Source: Locusta migratoria (taxonomy: Eukaryota; Arthropoda; Insecta; Orthoptera; Acrididae). Taken from it: a DNA stretch of 64,000 nt. The stretch covers positions 760,449,301 through 760,513,300 of the forward strand of contig CM048755.1 in assembly GCA_026315105.1 (NCBI GenBank), in the 5' to 3' direction. Shown here one piece after another: positions 46,155 through 56,974 of the stretch. Position 1 is the stretch's first letter; every line of letters starts with the position of its first letter. The notes under the pieces are model-generated. The model was not told the DNA's origin. It saw only the letters and a program-made list of their open reading frames with translations, and searched no databases. A program made the position numbers and the translations under genes.

Positions 46155-46770
46155 AGTCATTCCATGTGAACTCAACACAGTCATTTTACCTCACCATCTT
46201 TCATTTCAATGAAATTTGGTATACTGGTACCCCCCCCCCCCCAAATAGAGAAATAAAAATACCAAATATCAACTCAATATCTCGAATGGTTTCAAAATAA
46301 CGCCTTGTTAAAGTTTCCAAAAAACGCTAAAAATCGACCTGTGTCTGAAACTTAAAACTGCTATAGTGACTCTCAGAATCAAGCTAGAAAGATAAGAGAG
46401 GTGTCATTTTGCAGCACTTTTCAAGCCCTTTCCAAAAATATATAACACTACTAGGGGCATAATATTTTTTTTTTTTTTGACTAATTTCAAAATAAAAAAA
46501 TTATTTTTAAATTTCTCAAAATGCGCCACTTTTAAAATTTTGAAAAAATTCTCAAATAGTCCTTGTATAGTGCTTAACTGATGGTATAAATTTCATAATG
46601 GGATCATCCTGGGTTCTTATAGAAAAATGCATTTGAAAATATGCTTACATTAGCATTTTGACTATAATAACGACACATTGGTCCCGGAAGGTCTAATAGC
46701 CTCTTAGATTTATGAAAATTTTATATGAGAGACTTAACAATAGAAATATGTCTTTTTAAAAATATTTTCA
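46155..46770. repeat. Left terminal inverted repeat
   Basis: About 615 bp, AT-rich with short motifs such as actgctatagtgactctc and ggtcccggaaggtctaatag, which recur inverted at the right end. Confidence 0.88.
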
Positions 46771-48570
46771 GAAGGTTAAATTACTAAAGTTGGTGAAGAC
46801 TTCAGTGGTTTCTGCAGTTCCTTCATTTGACAAATTATAAGTTCGGCCGGTTGGAGTTATTGGGTTAACTTTACTTAGCACAAGTGTCACAGGAAGCTGA
46901 AGGATATTTTGCTTTGTAGAGAAAGAAAAGCTAGACGATGGACCGGCTGGATGTAAAAAAGAAACCTTCACTTCATCATTGATTTCATCTTTTTCAAGTA
47001 CATAGGCCAACCACCAGTTATTGTCATAGATGACAGTTACATACTCACTGAAATTCTGCTACACTTACATGATCCTGAATCATTGTAACAACTTCAATTT
47101 TGAACTCAGTGGATTCTGCGAAAACTTTTACTTTCATTTTGCTGTTACTAGAAGGGATAGGAATGAATGCATGTAGTTTGTGAGTGCCTTGTATGGTCAC
47201 AGATTTTTTCAGCCGATTTTCCAAGTGATTCTCAGTTTCAATGTACTCCTGTTGTGTAACGTAAACAAAATTTGCCGCAAAAATATTTAGCGTCACCCAC
47301 TCATACAGGTGGAATGGTGTTTGAATCTGATCTTCATAGGGCCTGTGCAAGCTGGCTCTGGCGGCTAATCTCTTCACAGTTCCTTCAACAGCATCACAGG
47401 CACTTTTCCCAAGGGCGGTGGCTGAAAAATGCCACTCAGCATTAATATGAAATACTTCTGAATGAAAGTTTAGATTCGTGAAGTTTTTCCGGTTTTTGTA
47501 CTGTGCACACCCATCAGAAAAGTAATATATTTTTGATATACTGTCTCCAAATTTCTGTTTCATGAATTCAATCAGTTTCCTTTGAAAACAATACACTGCT
47601 CTAGTATTGTGCTCTACAACCTCAGAAATGATAACAAAGCTTACATGTTTGGTTTCTTCCTCTCTTTTATAGAAGATCACAAATGGACGTACTGTTGCTT
47701 GTCCACTGTTCCAGTGGTAGCTTTGTGCTTCATCTTGAATCACAAAAGTGTAGTTCTCAGAGAAGTCACATGTGACAAGATACTCTGAGATTTCAAGATT
47801 TTCTTTTATGTTGTTCAAAAAGGAGCTTTGCTGTCTGACAAAGTCATGTCTAATTAATGCAGACAAAACTTGGATGAACAATTCAATAAAATCTGAAGTT
47901 GATTTTTCTATTGTCTTCTGGTTGCATCTATCGACCGACATCCATTGCCGAAAAGTTATTTTTTCAATGCCTGTTTCTTCGAATTTTTCCTCATCAAATT
48001 TTTGATGTAATCTGTACCTGGACAGGTTGAACATTCCACAAAATAACACTTAATGGAGGCAGGGTTGCACAGTGCTTTAGCAATACAGTGTTTATACGTA
48101 TGCAGTTCACCATTTGTCATTTAGCTAATTTTTGCATTTTCTGACATAAGTTTTACATTTTGATGGCTTGTACAGACAAATACTGAGTGCCTACCACTAG
48201 ACCCTGTCAGGACACAGTTTTTCGGTCTTAGTTCTGCAAACTTAGAAAACCCTATTTTTAACATAGGATTTTCTCTTTAAAATATAAGAATACTTCCATT
48301 AAATTGCATAAAACTAGTCTCTTTGGCAGTGTGACTTTTTCTCCAGTCCCAGACTTAACAGAAACAGTCTTTTTTACCAGTTAAAACCCTGCTGATTTAA
48401 TCACTTTCATAGAAATCACGCACTGCTCTTACTACTTCTATTGGCAGGCTCTTGCCAGGTTTGTGGTGAGAGTCCTCTAATATACCTTTATCTTTAAGTA
48501 TTTTCTTAGACTGCCTGACCATGTAATTTGGAGCATTATTTTTCTTACACTCCATGAATCAGACAAACAA
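46768..48570 (-). pseudogene. DDE-like transposase of the long-TIR family
   Basis: The minus strand, N to C: APNYMVRQSKKILKDKGIL (48420-48560); ELRPKNCVLTGSSGRHSVFV with C and HQN (about 48140-48240); CNPASIKCYFVECSTCPG (about 48020-48080); a frameshift; a 334-residue open core (47045-48049) with ITFRQWMSVDRC, LVTCDFSENYTFVIQDEAQS, VSFVIISEVVEHNTRAVYCF, ISKIYYFSDGCAQYKNRKNF, NAEWHFSATALGKSACDAVE, GTVKRLAARASLHRPYEDQI; a frameshift at 47045; and a C-terminal WWLAYVL/FLHPAGPS domain ending 46768. The Asp in CDFSEN and YFSDG plus later acids look like an RNase-H-fold DDE/D core (inference). Lesions: stop/frameshifts at about 48050 and 47045. Confidence 0.75.
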
Positions 48571-48879
48571 GTTAATATCATAATCTTTTTGTAATCTAAC
48601 CTTCTGAAAATATTTTTAAAAAGGCTGCAAGTTAATTACGTAAGTTTTTTTTCTGTTATGTACATAGACTTTATTAAAATATTAACCCAGTTACAACACA
48701 TTAAATGTTTTTACCAAACTTCATGTGTATATTAATCTTGAATTTCACCCAACTAAAATTTTTCAGTTTTAAAACTACCTAGTTTTAGTGCATAGGCTTC
48801 TTTTTCTATTAGTGATATGTCTAAAGCTTTATAATGATTACATTTATCTTTTAAAAAGAGGTTGTAAAAATTAAATATC

Positions 48880-49491
48880 ATTGATCAAATTTATAGACAT
48901 ATTTCTATTGTTAAGTCTCTCATATAAATTTTTCATAAATCTAAGAGGCTATTAGACCTTCCGGGACCAATGAGTCATTATTATAGTCAAAATGCTAATG
49001 TAAGTATATTTTCAAATGCATTTTTCTATAAGAACCCAGTATGATCCCATTATGAAATTTATACCATCAGTTAAGCACTATACAAGGACTATTTGAGAAT
49101 TTTTTCAAAATTTTAAAAGTGGCGCATTTTGAGAAATTTAAAAATACATTTTTTATTTTGAAATTAGTCAAAAAAAAAATATTATGCCCCTAGTAGTGTT
49201 ATATATTTTTGGAAAGGGCTTGAAAAATGCTGCAAAATGATACCTCTCTTATCTTTCTAGCTTGATTCTGAGAGTCGCTATAGCAGTTTTAAGTTTCAGA
49301 CACAGGTCGATTTTTAGCGTTTTTTGGAAACTTTAACAAGGCGTTATTTTGAAACCATTTGAGGTATTGAGTTGAAATTTTGTATTTTTCTTTCTCTATA
49401 AGGGGGGTACCAGTATACCAAATTTCATTGAAATCTGAGATGGTGAAGTAAAATTTTAATGTAAACTGTGTTGAGTTGACATGGAATGACT
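48880..49491. repeat. Right terminal inverted repeat
   Basis: Reverse complement of 46155-46770; begins near tttatagacatatttctattg and ends acatggaatgact. Confidence 0.88.
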
Positions 49492-50540
49492 ATTCCGTCA
49501 AGGCCGCTCCCACCTTTGCAGGTCAGCCGCCGACAACTGCTCGCAGCCTATGCAGCCCATGTGCATAGCTCGTCAGGCCATCAGAACCGTTGTCTCCTTT
49601 TCTGTGATGTGCTCGTCCGTTGCCTACGATGACGCCCCAGGTCAGGTCATACGATCATCTTTTGTGTCCAGTCCCTTCTGTTGGCACATTAGTGTTTCCC
49701 TCTTCTGTGTCTGTATTGGGCCCCCACACATACACCTCTGACCCACAGACTCAGTTCTCCCTGAGGCACTCTGCTGTCAGTTCTTTGCTGTCATTGCTGA
49801 ATTCCTTGTATATGACCTGGAGTATGTTGCAGTGTTAACACTTTAGAGCTGGTGACCATTTACAGAGCTCTTCTGCATGTACTGTTCGGCTCAGTTGAGT
49901 CTTTCCTTATCTGCAGTGATTACGTGTGCAACCTGCGAGCTCTGGACCGGTGCTACCCGCGTTCTTCCCTGGTGTTAGCCTTACAGGAGACCCCTACCTG
50001 CCCTTGACCGATTCGGCCAATCGGTGGTGTTCCTTTAGTATTCCGGGCAATGAACGTAGTGACAGTCTTGCGAAACAGGCTGCCAATGAGTCTTTTCTGA
50101 AGATCGGCCTCACGTCTTCTGATCTCCGGTTGGTGTTGCACCATTGTGTTTATAGGCTTTGGGATACAGAGTGGCGTACCTTCAACATTCCCAACAAACT
50201 CCGGGCAGTAAAGGAGACCACGACCGAGTGGCCTTCCTCCGTGTGGGCCTCTCACTGGGACTCTGTAGTCCTGTGCTGGCTCCGCATTGGCCACACCTGG
50301 CTCACACGTGGCCATCTCCTCTGTGGCGAGGAGCCACTCCAGTGTCAATCTGGCTCCCACGTAACTGTGGTCCACATCTTGTCGGACTGCCCTATTTTAG
50401 CCGCCTTTCGGCGGAGTTTTAATTTTCCCACAGTTTTATCCCCTGTCTTGTGCGATGATGCCACAATGGCCGATTCAGTTTTAAGTTTTATTCATTCTGG
50501 CACTTTTTACTGTTGTCTATGAAGCTTCACATAAGTTTGC
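49492..50540 (+). pseudogene. Third I-type LINE, RNase H and C terminus
   Basis: After QGRSH the frames decay, then RNase H pieces ESFLICSDYVCNLRALDRCY (49895-49955) and FSIPGNERSDSLAKQAANES (from WVPGHVGIPGNERAD), followed by a 50159-50520 open part VLCWLRIGHTWLTRGHLLCG, VVHILSDCPILAAFRRSF, MADSVLSFIHSGTFYCCL and stop at 50520. RT motifs A-C are missing between QGRSH and RNase H. Confidence 0.78.
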
Positions 50541-50579
50541 CATGTTCCTCTTTTCTTGTGTCCTCAGATTTCACTGCAG

Positions 50580-52030
50580 TTCTTCTTCTAAACCATCGCA
50601 TAGATGGCAAAATGACAGATATTGAAATACATGCCAGAGGGATAGGAAAGCAATTGAAATATCTCAATAGGTGTAAGACTGCGGACCTGATGAGGTACCA
50701 ATTCAGTTTTACACAGAATATGCAGAGGAACTTGGCCCCCTTCTGGCAGCAGTGTACCGATGCTCTCTAGAGCAAAGCATTCCTGAGGTTTGAAAAATGA
50801 TCATTCCCATTTTCAAGTATGGTTATCAATCAGATGCACAAAACTAAAGGCCTATATCTCTGACATGTCAGTTGAAGCATTATGGAGCATGTTTTATGTT
50901 AAAGTATTACGACATTCTTGGAGACTGAAAATCTAGGAATCAACTAGGTTTACAAAAGCAACATACTATTCATCCAGAAGACCCAGAGAGCAGTAGATAA
51001 GGGCTCCCAGGTAGATGCCACATTTATCGACTTCCGCAAGATGTTTGATACCATTCCGCACCATCACCTGATGAACAAAGTGCTAATGCAGCTGTGAGAC
51101 TGAATTGAAGAGTTTATAGCTAACAGGACGCTGCATGTCATTTCCAGTGGAGAGACGACGTCAGATGCGAAAGTGATTTCTGTTGTCCCCCAGGTGAGTG
51201 TTACAGGACTGTTGATTTTCATAATTTTTATATGTAATCTTGTATATAACATTGTTAGTTAAGTGAGGCTTTTTGCAGATGATGTACATTGAGATGTTGC
51301 AACACTGGCCAAATACAGGAGGATTTGCAGCATATCAATGCATGGAGTCGGAATGGAAATTAATCCCCAATATAAAAGTGCTGCATTTACATTGAAAGAA
51401 ATATCCTTTATTACATAGCTATACAATAGCAGGACAATCACTGGCAGGAATTATAGGCATAAAATGCCTGGGAGTAGACTGACATAAGGAGAGATTGGAA
51501 TTTGAACAACCATATAAAATTAATTGTTGGTAAGCAAACACCAGACTGAGATTTATTGGAAGAATTCTCAGGAAGTGCAATCCTTTAAAAACACATTCAT
51601 TCAGCCCACATTTTAGTATGACTTATCAGTGTGGGATCCATACGAGGTAGGGTTGATAGGTGATGGAGAGAAAACTCAGTGGAGAGCATCATGCTTCGTT
51701 ATGTGCTTAGTAGGTTTGAAATCATCACAGAGATGATTAGGAAGATCCAGCGGCAGGTGCTACAAGAGAGGCATTCTGTTTCCTGATGTGGGCTTCTGTC
51801 AAACTTCAGAGAGCTTACATTATGGAGGAGTCAACCAATATATTGCTCCTTGCTATGAATAGCTTGAAAACGACCATAAGGATAAAATTACAGATATTAG
51901 AGCCCACAAAGTGGCATACCAGCAGAAATTTTTCCCACGAATCATTTGCAACTGGAATAGGAGGAAGAAGTGACCTTGGTACACAAAGTACCCTTGGCCA
52001 CACAGCATAAGGTTGCTTGTGGAGTATGGA
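50580..52030 (+). pseudogene. Decayed CR1-like LINE RT
   Basis: TADLMRYQFSFTQNMQRNLA, motif A ATFIDFRKMFDTIPHHHLMN (51025), motif B VVPQVSVTGLLIFIIFICNL (PQG changed to PQV), motif C LFADDV (51270). A 3' open part (51786-52005) YIMEESTNILLLAMNSLKTT ... FATGIGGRSDLGTQST follows. Frameshifts throughout; ends near 52030. Confidence 0.68.
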
Positions 52031-52890
52031 TGTTGATGTAAACTGGAGGACCCAGGTCATTCCTTGTAGAAACAGGCCACACCATTCTGAAGCTGCCACC
52101 AGTTTGCACAGTGTTTTGTCGACAAAATTGTGTGGATGGCTTTGTGAAGCCTGCTTCACACTTGAACCCTACCATCAGCCCTTACTATATGAAATCAGGA
52201 GTAAAAGTTTACAATTTGTGTCGCTGTGCAGTGTCTAGTGTTCAGGTGTTGGCAGCGTCCCAGCCAACCGACTGTGGCACAGATGGTGACAGCCAGTCAG
52301 ATATTAGCACATATCAGCTGTATTGCCTAGAACCAGTCACTACGTGAGTCTAACAGTTTGTATTATATAATATTAATTGACCTCATTTATTCATAATAAA
52401 TAATCACTTTTTTGCACTGACTGTAATGTAAATAATTAATGCTGTTCCTGCTCAATGGTTCTGGATATACCCTTGTCTGCTCAGTAAATTGTCTGTAATC
52501 GTCCCCAGAACAACTCGTAAAAAACAAAGTGCAAATATAAATGTTCACATTTGATTGGCTGCCATACACTATCACCTGATTGGCTGGTCACATGCAGTGG
52601 GCATAGCCAACATCTGAACAGTCAACATTATGCCCGACACGGATTGTAAACTTAAGCTAAAACCAGGAACCATGTGAGCAAGCCATGATTTTCTATCTGT
52701 TCTGGTGAAGCAATTTAGCATGCCATGCTTTCAGCAGAGGCATCCATGTTAATTGTCTGCTTCCGTAGCCATTAATACAAAAATACGCTGTCCTAAGGAT
52801 ATATAGTTTGTACACCTCACATTGATTTATGGGGTCATTTAATGCAGTGTTGCTTGTCTGTTGTTACTGACAGGTTAGCCCGTGATATTG
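52031..52890. other. No recognised gene
   Basis: Short frames (52017-52347) have no family match that I can name. No RNA gene seen. Likely eroded repeat DNA. Confidence 0.45.
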
Positions 52891-52897
52891 TATATTG

Positions 52898-53890
52898 TTT
52901 TTGTTGTGGTCTTCAGTCCGGAGACTGGTTTTATGCAGCTCTCCACCCTACTCTATCCTGAGTTAGCCTCTACATCTCCTCATAAGAACAACAACCCACA
53001 TCCATCTGAATCTGCTTACTATATTCGTCTCTTGGTATCCCTCTGCGATTTTTCCCCACACACTTCCCTCCAATGCTAAACTAATGATTCCTTGATGTCT
53101 TAAGAATGTCCTACCAATTGATCCTTTATTTTAGTCAAGGTATGCCATAAATTCCTTTTCTCCCCAATGTTGTTCAGTACCTCTTCATTAGTTACGTGAT
53201 TTACGCACCTAATCTTCAGTATTTTTCCCATACAAGGCAACACTCTACCCAAATGCCTTCAGAAAAGACTTCCTTACATTTAAATTAATATTCAATGTTA
53301 GTAAATTACTCTTTTTCTTATTGCCATTCTGCATTTTATATCCTCTGTATTGCGATTGTCATGTTGTTTTAGGACTCAAGTACTAAACTTCGTCTACCAC
53401 TTTTATTGTTTCATTGCCTAATCTAATTCTTTCAGAATAATCTGGTTTTTTTAGACAGCATTCCATTAACCTTGTTTATGCTCATCTTATATGCTCCTTT
53501 CAACACACTGTCCATTCTTTTCAATTGCTCCTCCAGGTCCTTTGCTGTCTGTGACAGAATTACAATGTCACCAGCAAAACACAATGTTTTTATTTCTTCA
53601 CCCTGAACTTTAATTCCTTCTCCAAATTTCTCTTTGCTTTCCTTCACAGCTTGCTCAATGTAGCTATAAATTGAATGACATTGGAAAAAGGGTACAACCC
53701 AGTCTTACTTTCTTTTCAACCACTGCATTTCTTTCGTGCACTTCAACTCTAATAACATCTGTTTGGTTAATGTGCAAGTTGTAAATAACCTTCCGTTCCC
53801 TATATTTTACTCCTGTTTGCTTAAGAATTTGAAAGAGTGTATGTGAATCAAAATTATCAATAGCTTTTTGCAAATCTATAAAAGTTAGAA
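52898..53890 (-). pseudogene. RTE-type LINE 3' half, minus strand
   Basis: Same family as 17197-20207, 5'-truncated. The 3' end is at the left: reverse complement of ttgttgtggtcttcagtccg, with WRAA-type tail coding to its right. RT text: QKAIDNFDSHTLFQILKQTG (motif A region), VRLGCTLFPMSFNL (motif B, decayed), EIKTLCFAGDIVILSQTAKD (FADD changed to FAGD). Dead copy. Confidence 0.85.
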
Positions 53891-54044
53891 ATGTAAGTTT
53901 TCTGCGACTTGTAGATTCTATGCCTCAAAGGATCCAGACTTTTCTCGATGCTAGTGGCATGTGGACAAAATACTGATGATATATGTAGCCTACATTATAT
54001 TATTTTTATTGTAATAGGATGTCATACCAATATCAACCTACAAG

Positions 54045-54245
54045 GAAGATTTTTTTTTTTTGAGAGGTCAAATGTGTAACACCCTCCAACGATGGCTTTT
54101 TTGTTCTGTGAGGTCAAATGAATATTACTTTCCGTGGAAGATTATTTTTATGGGAGGTCAGATGAAAAATACCTTCCAAGGATGTTTATTTTTTAGTATG
54201 GGTTTTCAAATAAATATCTTCCATGGAAGATTATTTTTAGATATG
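54045..54245. repeat. ~47-bp degenerate tandem repeat
   Basis: About four to five units, each with a T-rich run, gaggtcaaatg-like core and ccttccaagg/cttccatgg end followed by aagatt or atggct. Confidence 0.65.
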
Positions 54246-54672
54246 AAATTGACAAACTGTAATTATTTACTAAATGGAACACTGAAAAAAGTAATACCAA
54301 TATAATTTAATAACAAAAAGTAACTAAAATGAGAAACATTTGCACAACAATAAAATAAAGGTTTTGATGGCATCTGATCAAATGCACAGCACTTAACCAG
54401 GAAGTCCGACACTCTGTCAATGAGCTACCTGTCCTTTCTTGTTATCGTTATGGTTGAGTAGTCCTACTGGAGTTCAAGAATGAATATTAAACTGGAAACA
54501 ATAGAGAATGGAAGTCACAGCCACTCACTCGTGTAAACTGTGCGTTAGTCCTATCTGCTGATATATTTATCTTAGCTTAACATTACAGATTCACATGTGA
54601 CAGTCAAAGTAATTTTTCAAATACATGCATCCATTTTCAACATTTTTACAATGGCTGTCATTTGTCTCATTG

Positions 54673-54854
54673 AAACCTCCTGGCAGATTAAAATTGTGTG
54701 CCGGAACCGGGACTCGAACCTGGGACCTGTGCCTTTCGCGGGCAAGCGCTCTACCGACTGAGCTATCCCGACACGACTCACGGTGCCGCCTCACAACTTT
54801 ACTTCCATCAGTATCGGCGCACACTCCGCTGCAGAGTGAAAGTTGCATTCTGGA
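54673..54854 (-). mobile_element. tRNA-derived SINE, third family
   Basis: Minus strand. Head TAGCTCAGTCGGTAGAGC (A box, near-canonical D arm) and GGTTCGAGTCC (B box), within 54700-54775, then a body containing ctccgctgcagagtgaaagt. Flanked by the perfect 12-bp duplication TTTGTCTCATTG (54661-54672 and 54855-54866). Confidence 0.9.
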
Positions 54855-55106
54855 TTTGTCTCATTGTTTAATCTTTAACTGGGGACGTAAGCATTTGTAA
54901 CACAACTAGGAACATGGGGTGTTCACAGGACCGTACATGAACATGATACTAAGGTTTCTATTTTATTCTTAAATTGTTTATTATACAATAAAAAAAGCAT
55001 TTAGTCTCTCATTAATTCATTTAAGAACAATTTTAATCATTGAGGTACTCGAATAAGTATCTGTGACTAACAAATCAATAACTTGTGTGAAATGATTTCA
55101 AATGTT

Positions 55107-55303
55107 TGTGCCGCGGTGGAGTAGCCGAGCGGTCTAAGGCGCCTTGCTGTGGAGCGCGCGGTTGCTTGCCGTCGGAGGTTCGAGTCCTCCCTCAGGCGTG
55201 TGTGTGTGTGTGTGTGTGTTGTCCTTAGATTAGTTTAAGTAGTTTTTAAGCTATGGACTGATGACCATGCAGTTTGATCCGATAGATTTGCAAACAAACA
55301 AAG
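55107..55303 (+). mobile_element. tRNA-derived SINE inside the piggyBac-like element
   Basis: gtgccgcggtggagtagccg, B box GGTTCGAGTCC, a (GT)n expansion at 55197-55218 and ggactgatgaccatgc. Flanked by the 7-bp AAATGTT (55100-55106 and 55304-55310). Family of 4274-4472. Confidence 0.88.
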
Positions 55304-55539
55304 AAATGTTCTTATTCACACTATTTTTCAAATTAATAAAATAAGAAAAGTTTTAACCATTTTCAAATTATAGAGATGTTAACAGACAAAGCAACATTCA
55401 TATTTAGGTAACTCAAAACAATCTTTCATGTTAAAAGACTAGAGAAAAATCACATTTCCACATTGAACATTTTCATCATCACTGGAAGAAGATTCTGAAT
55501 TAATATATTGACTGCGGATGATTTAAACACAAATATTAG

Positions 55540-56010
55540 TTAAGTTAGCAATAGAAGAGCTTCGTTTTCTTTGTCAGCATTTCTTGGACGAACTTTGCCG
55601 CCTCTTGGTGTACGTTTATTTCTTTGAACTGCTAGAATAAACTCTTCCGTGTTTGAGAACTTAGCTGCCTTCAGTGGGATTGATCTTGGTACAGCTGAAT
55701 TTGTAGCACTTTTTAAAACCAGAGGATAAATATAAAGGTTGGTGCACTCTGCTACTGAGTGAATTATTTGCGCATTTGTGAGCACAGCAAAGAATTCTAC
55801 ATTAGTCTTGCAGTCTTTAGCAATTAGTTTGGTACCAGAAAGCTGAGTTACTATATTTTGCTTTTTTATTCTGATATTATTAGGTTTTGGTATATTCATC
55901 CATTTAGTTACTTTATCGTCACTAAGCATAAACCTCTGCGGTGTTGCTGAAGAGGAGGATGCCATATCTCCAGCAACATTGTCATGAGATTGATCACTCT
56001 CAGTTCGCAA
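55540..56010 (-). pseudogene. piggyBac-like transposase N-terminal fragment
   Basis: A 156-residue frame, MRTESDQSHDNVAGDMASSS, then LSDDKVTKWMNIPKPNNIRI, NIVTQLSGTKLIAKDCKTNV, EFFAVLTNAQIIHSVAECTN. The W..P ... FF..TN.II..V..TN pattern fits the start of the piggyBac DDE domain; after TNLYI the text (PRSIPLKAAKFSNTEEF, KRTPRGGKVRPRN) no longer fits, so the catalytic part is deleted. The frame is intact and could be a short DNA-binding relic; no evidence of function. Confidence 0.55.
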
Positions 56011-56375
56011 TGCTCTTCTTCTTCTTCATTGTTATCAGAATCTCACAACCTTCATTATCATTAAAAACATCCTCCAACATCATACTAAGAAGTTTTTGGT
56101 CCTCCACATATGACATCATGATGTGCACTAATCGACACAGAAAGTCGCACTACTAGGTAGGTGGGTGTTATCAGCGCCCCTGCGTATAAAACTTGGTGTG
56201 TACAGTGTTGTGTACTTTTAAAAACACGAACAATGGTTTCGTAACAATGTACATCCCTTTGAACGAAGGTAACGGTGCTGTGAACACCCCACATCCCCAG
56301 TTGAAGGTTAAAGATTAGGGTGTTCCAAAATGGAATATTAAAAGTGAATCATAGAATTAAAATTTGTGCTGCGGC

Positions 56376-56562
56376 CGCCGCGCGGGAGTAGCTGAGCGGT
56401 CTAGAGCATCACATTGCTGATTGCACGGCCTCTCGCATTGGAGGTTTGAATCCTCCCTTGGGCATGGATGTTTGTGTTGTCTTTAGTCTATGTTAGTTCA
56501 TAAGTTTAGGGACTGGTGACCCTGCAGTTAAGTCCCATAAGCTTAACAAACATTTGAACTTT
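56376..56562 (+). mobile_element. tRNA-derived SINE inside the foldback element
   Basis: Begins cgccgcgcgggagtagctga, B box GGTTTGAATCC, body ggactggtgaccctgc, end catttgaac. Duplication TTTGTGCTGCGGC / TTTGTGATGCAGC (56363-56375 and 56563-56575), 11 of 13 equal. Family of 4274-4472. Confidence 0.88.
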
Positions 56563-56570
56563 TTTGTGAT

Positions 56571-56641
56571 GCAGCTGGGAATCAAACCCATACATCCATG
56601 CTCACTAGGCAGACGTCTTAACCACTAGATCAACGTACCAC
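56571..56641 (-). other. tRNA-like arm, left
   Basis: The minus strand has A box TGATCTAGTGGTTAAG, a TGC-CTAGTGA-GCA hairpin where the anticodon loop should be (AGT), and B box GGTTTGATTCC. A relic, since it is one arm of the foldback element. Confidence 0.6.
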
Positions 56642-56898
56642 TAGCGTTTAAAGTGCGTTGGAATAGTCTAAGTACAGCTACCCTTCATGTCACAAACTCT
56701 AATTCAGCGTGTGTGTTCCATGAAATGTTGCCACAACTGCCAAGGCACTCCATGCAAAGGAATAGCACCTCGGCAATGGACATATCGGATGCATGGAGAG
56801 CCTAGTCAGTTGTGGCAATATTTCATTGAACACAGAAGCTGAATTAGAGTTTGTGATGTGGAGGGAAGTCGTACTATTCTGAGGCCCTTAATCACTAG

Positions 56899-56974
56899 TA
56901 GTGCGGTGATTTAGTAGTTAAGACATCTGCCTAATGAGCATGGAGGTACGGGTTCGATTCCCGGCCGCAGCACA
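56899..56974 (+). other. tRNA-like arm, right
   Basis: tgcggtgatttagtagttaa (A box), a TGC-CTAATGA-GCA hairpin (would-be anticodon AAT, Ile), B box GGTTCGATTCC and an acceptor end CCGCAGCA that pairs with 5' TGCGG. The closest thing to a tRNA in the window, but its inverted partner and context argue against a working gene. Confidence 0.6.

Larger units (their letters stand above)
46155..49491. mobile_element. 3.3-kb DNA transposon with ~610-bp TIRs, unassigned superfamily
   Basis: Ends AGTCATTCCATGTGAACTC / AGTCATTCCATGTCAACTC open long inverted repeats (46155-46770 and 48880-49491) that match in reverse complement over their whole length, with many small differences and a variable poly-C. 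Flanks TTTCCG (46149-46154) and ATTCCG (49492-49497) suggest a 5-6-bp duplication inside the LINE frame GGFR|QGRS. Encodes one transposase-like protein on the minus strand. Confidence 0.85.
54872..56307. mobile_element. piggyBac-like element, internally deleted
   Basis: TTAA at 54868-54871 and 56308-56311; terminal inverted repeats YCTTYAACTGGGGAYGT at both ends, then shared GGGGTGTTCACAG. Holds an N-terminal transposase fragment on the minus strand (55540-56010) and a SINE (55107-55303). Confidence 0.82.

Noticed and set aside
54375..54450. tRNA-like sequence on the minus strand (tagctcattgacagagtg)
   Set aside because: A-box-like only; no B box at the right distance.
54700..54775. Near-canonical tRNA gene on the minus strand
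   Set aside because: Part of a SINE with a perfect 12-bp target duplication; the anticodon loop lacks the conserved T33.
56899..56974. Functional tRNA-Ile gene
   Set aside because: Inverted tRNA-like partner and foldback context show a mobile-element origin; D-arm and anticodon stem are weak.
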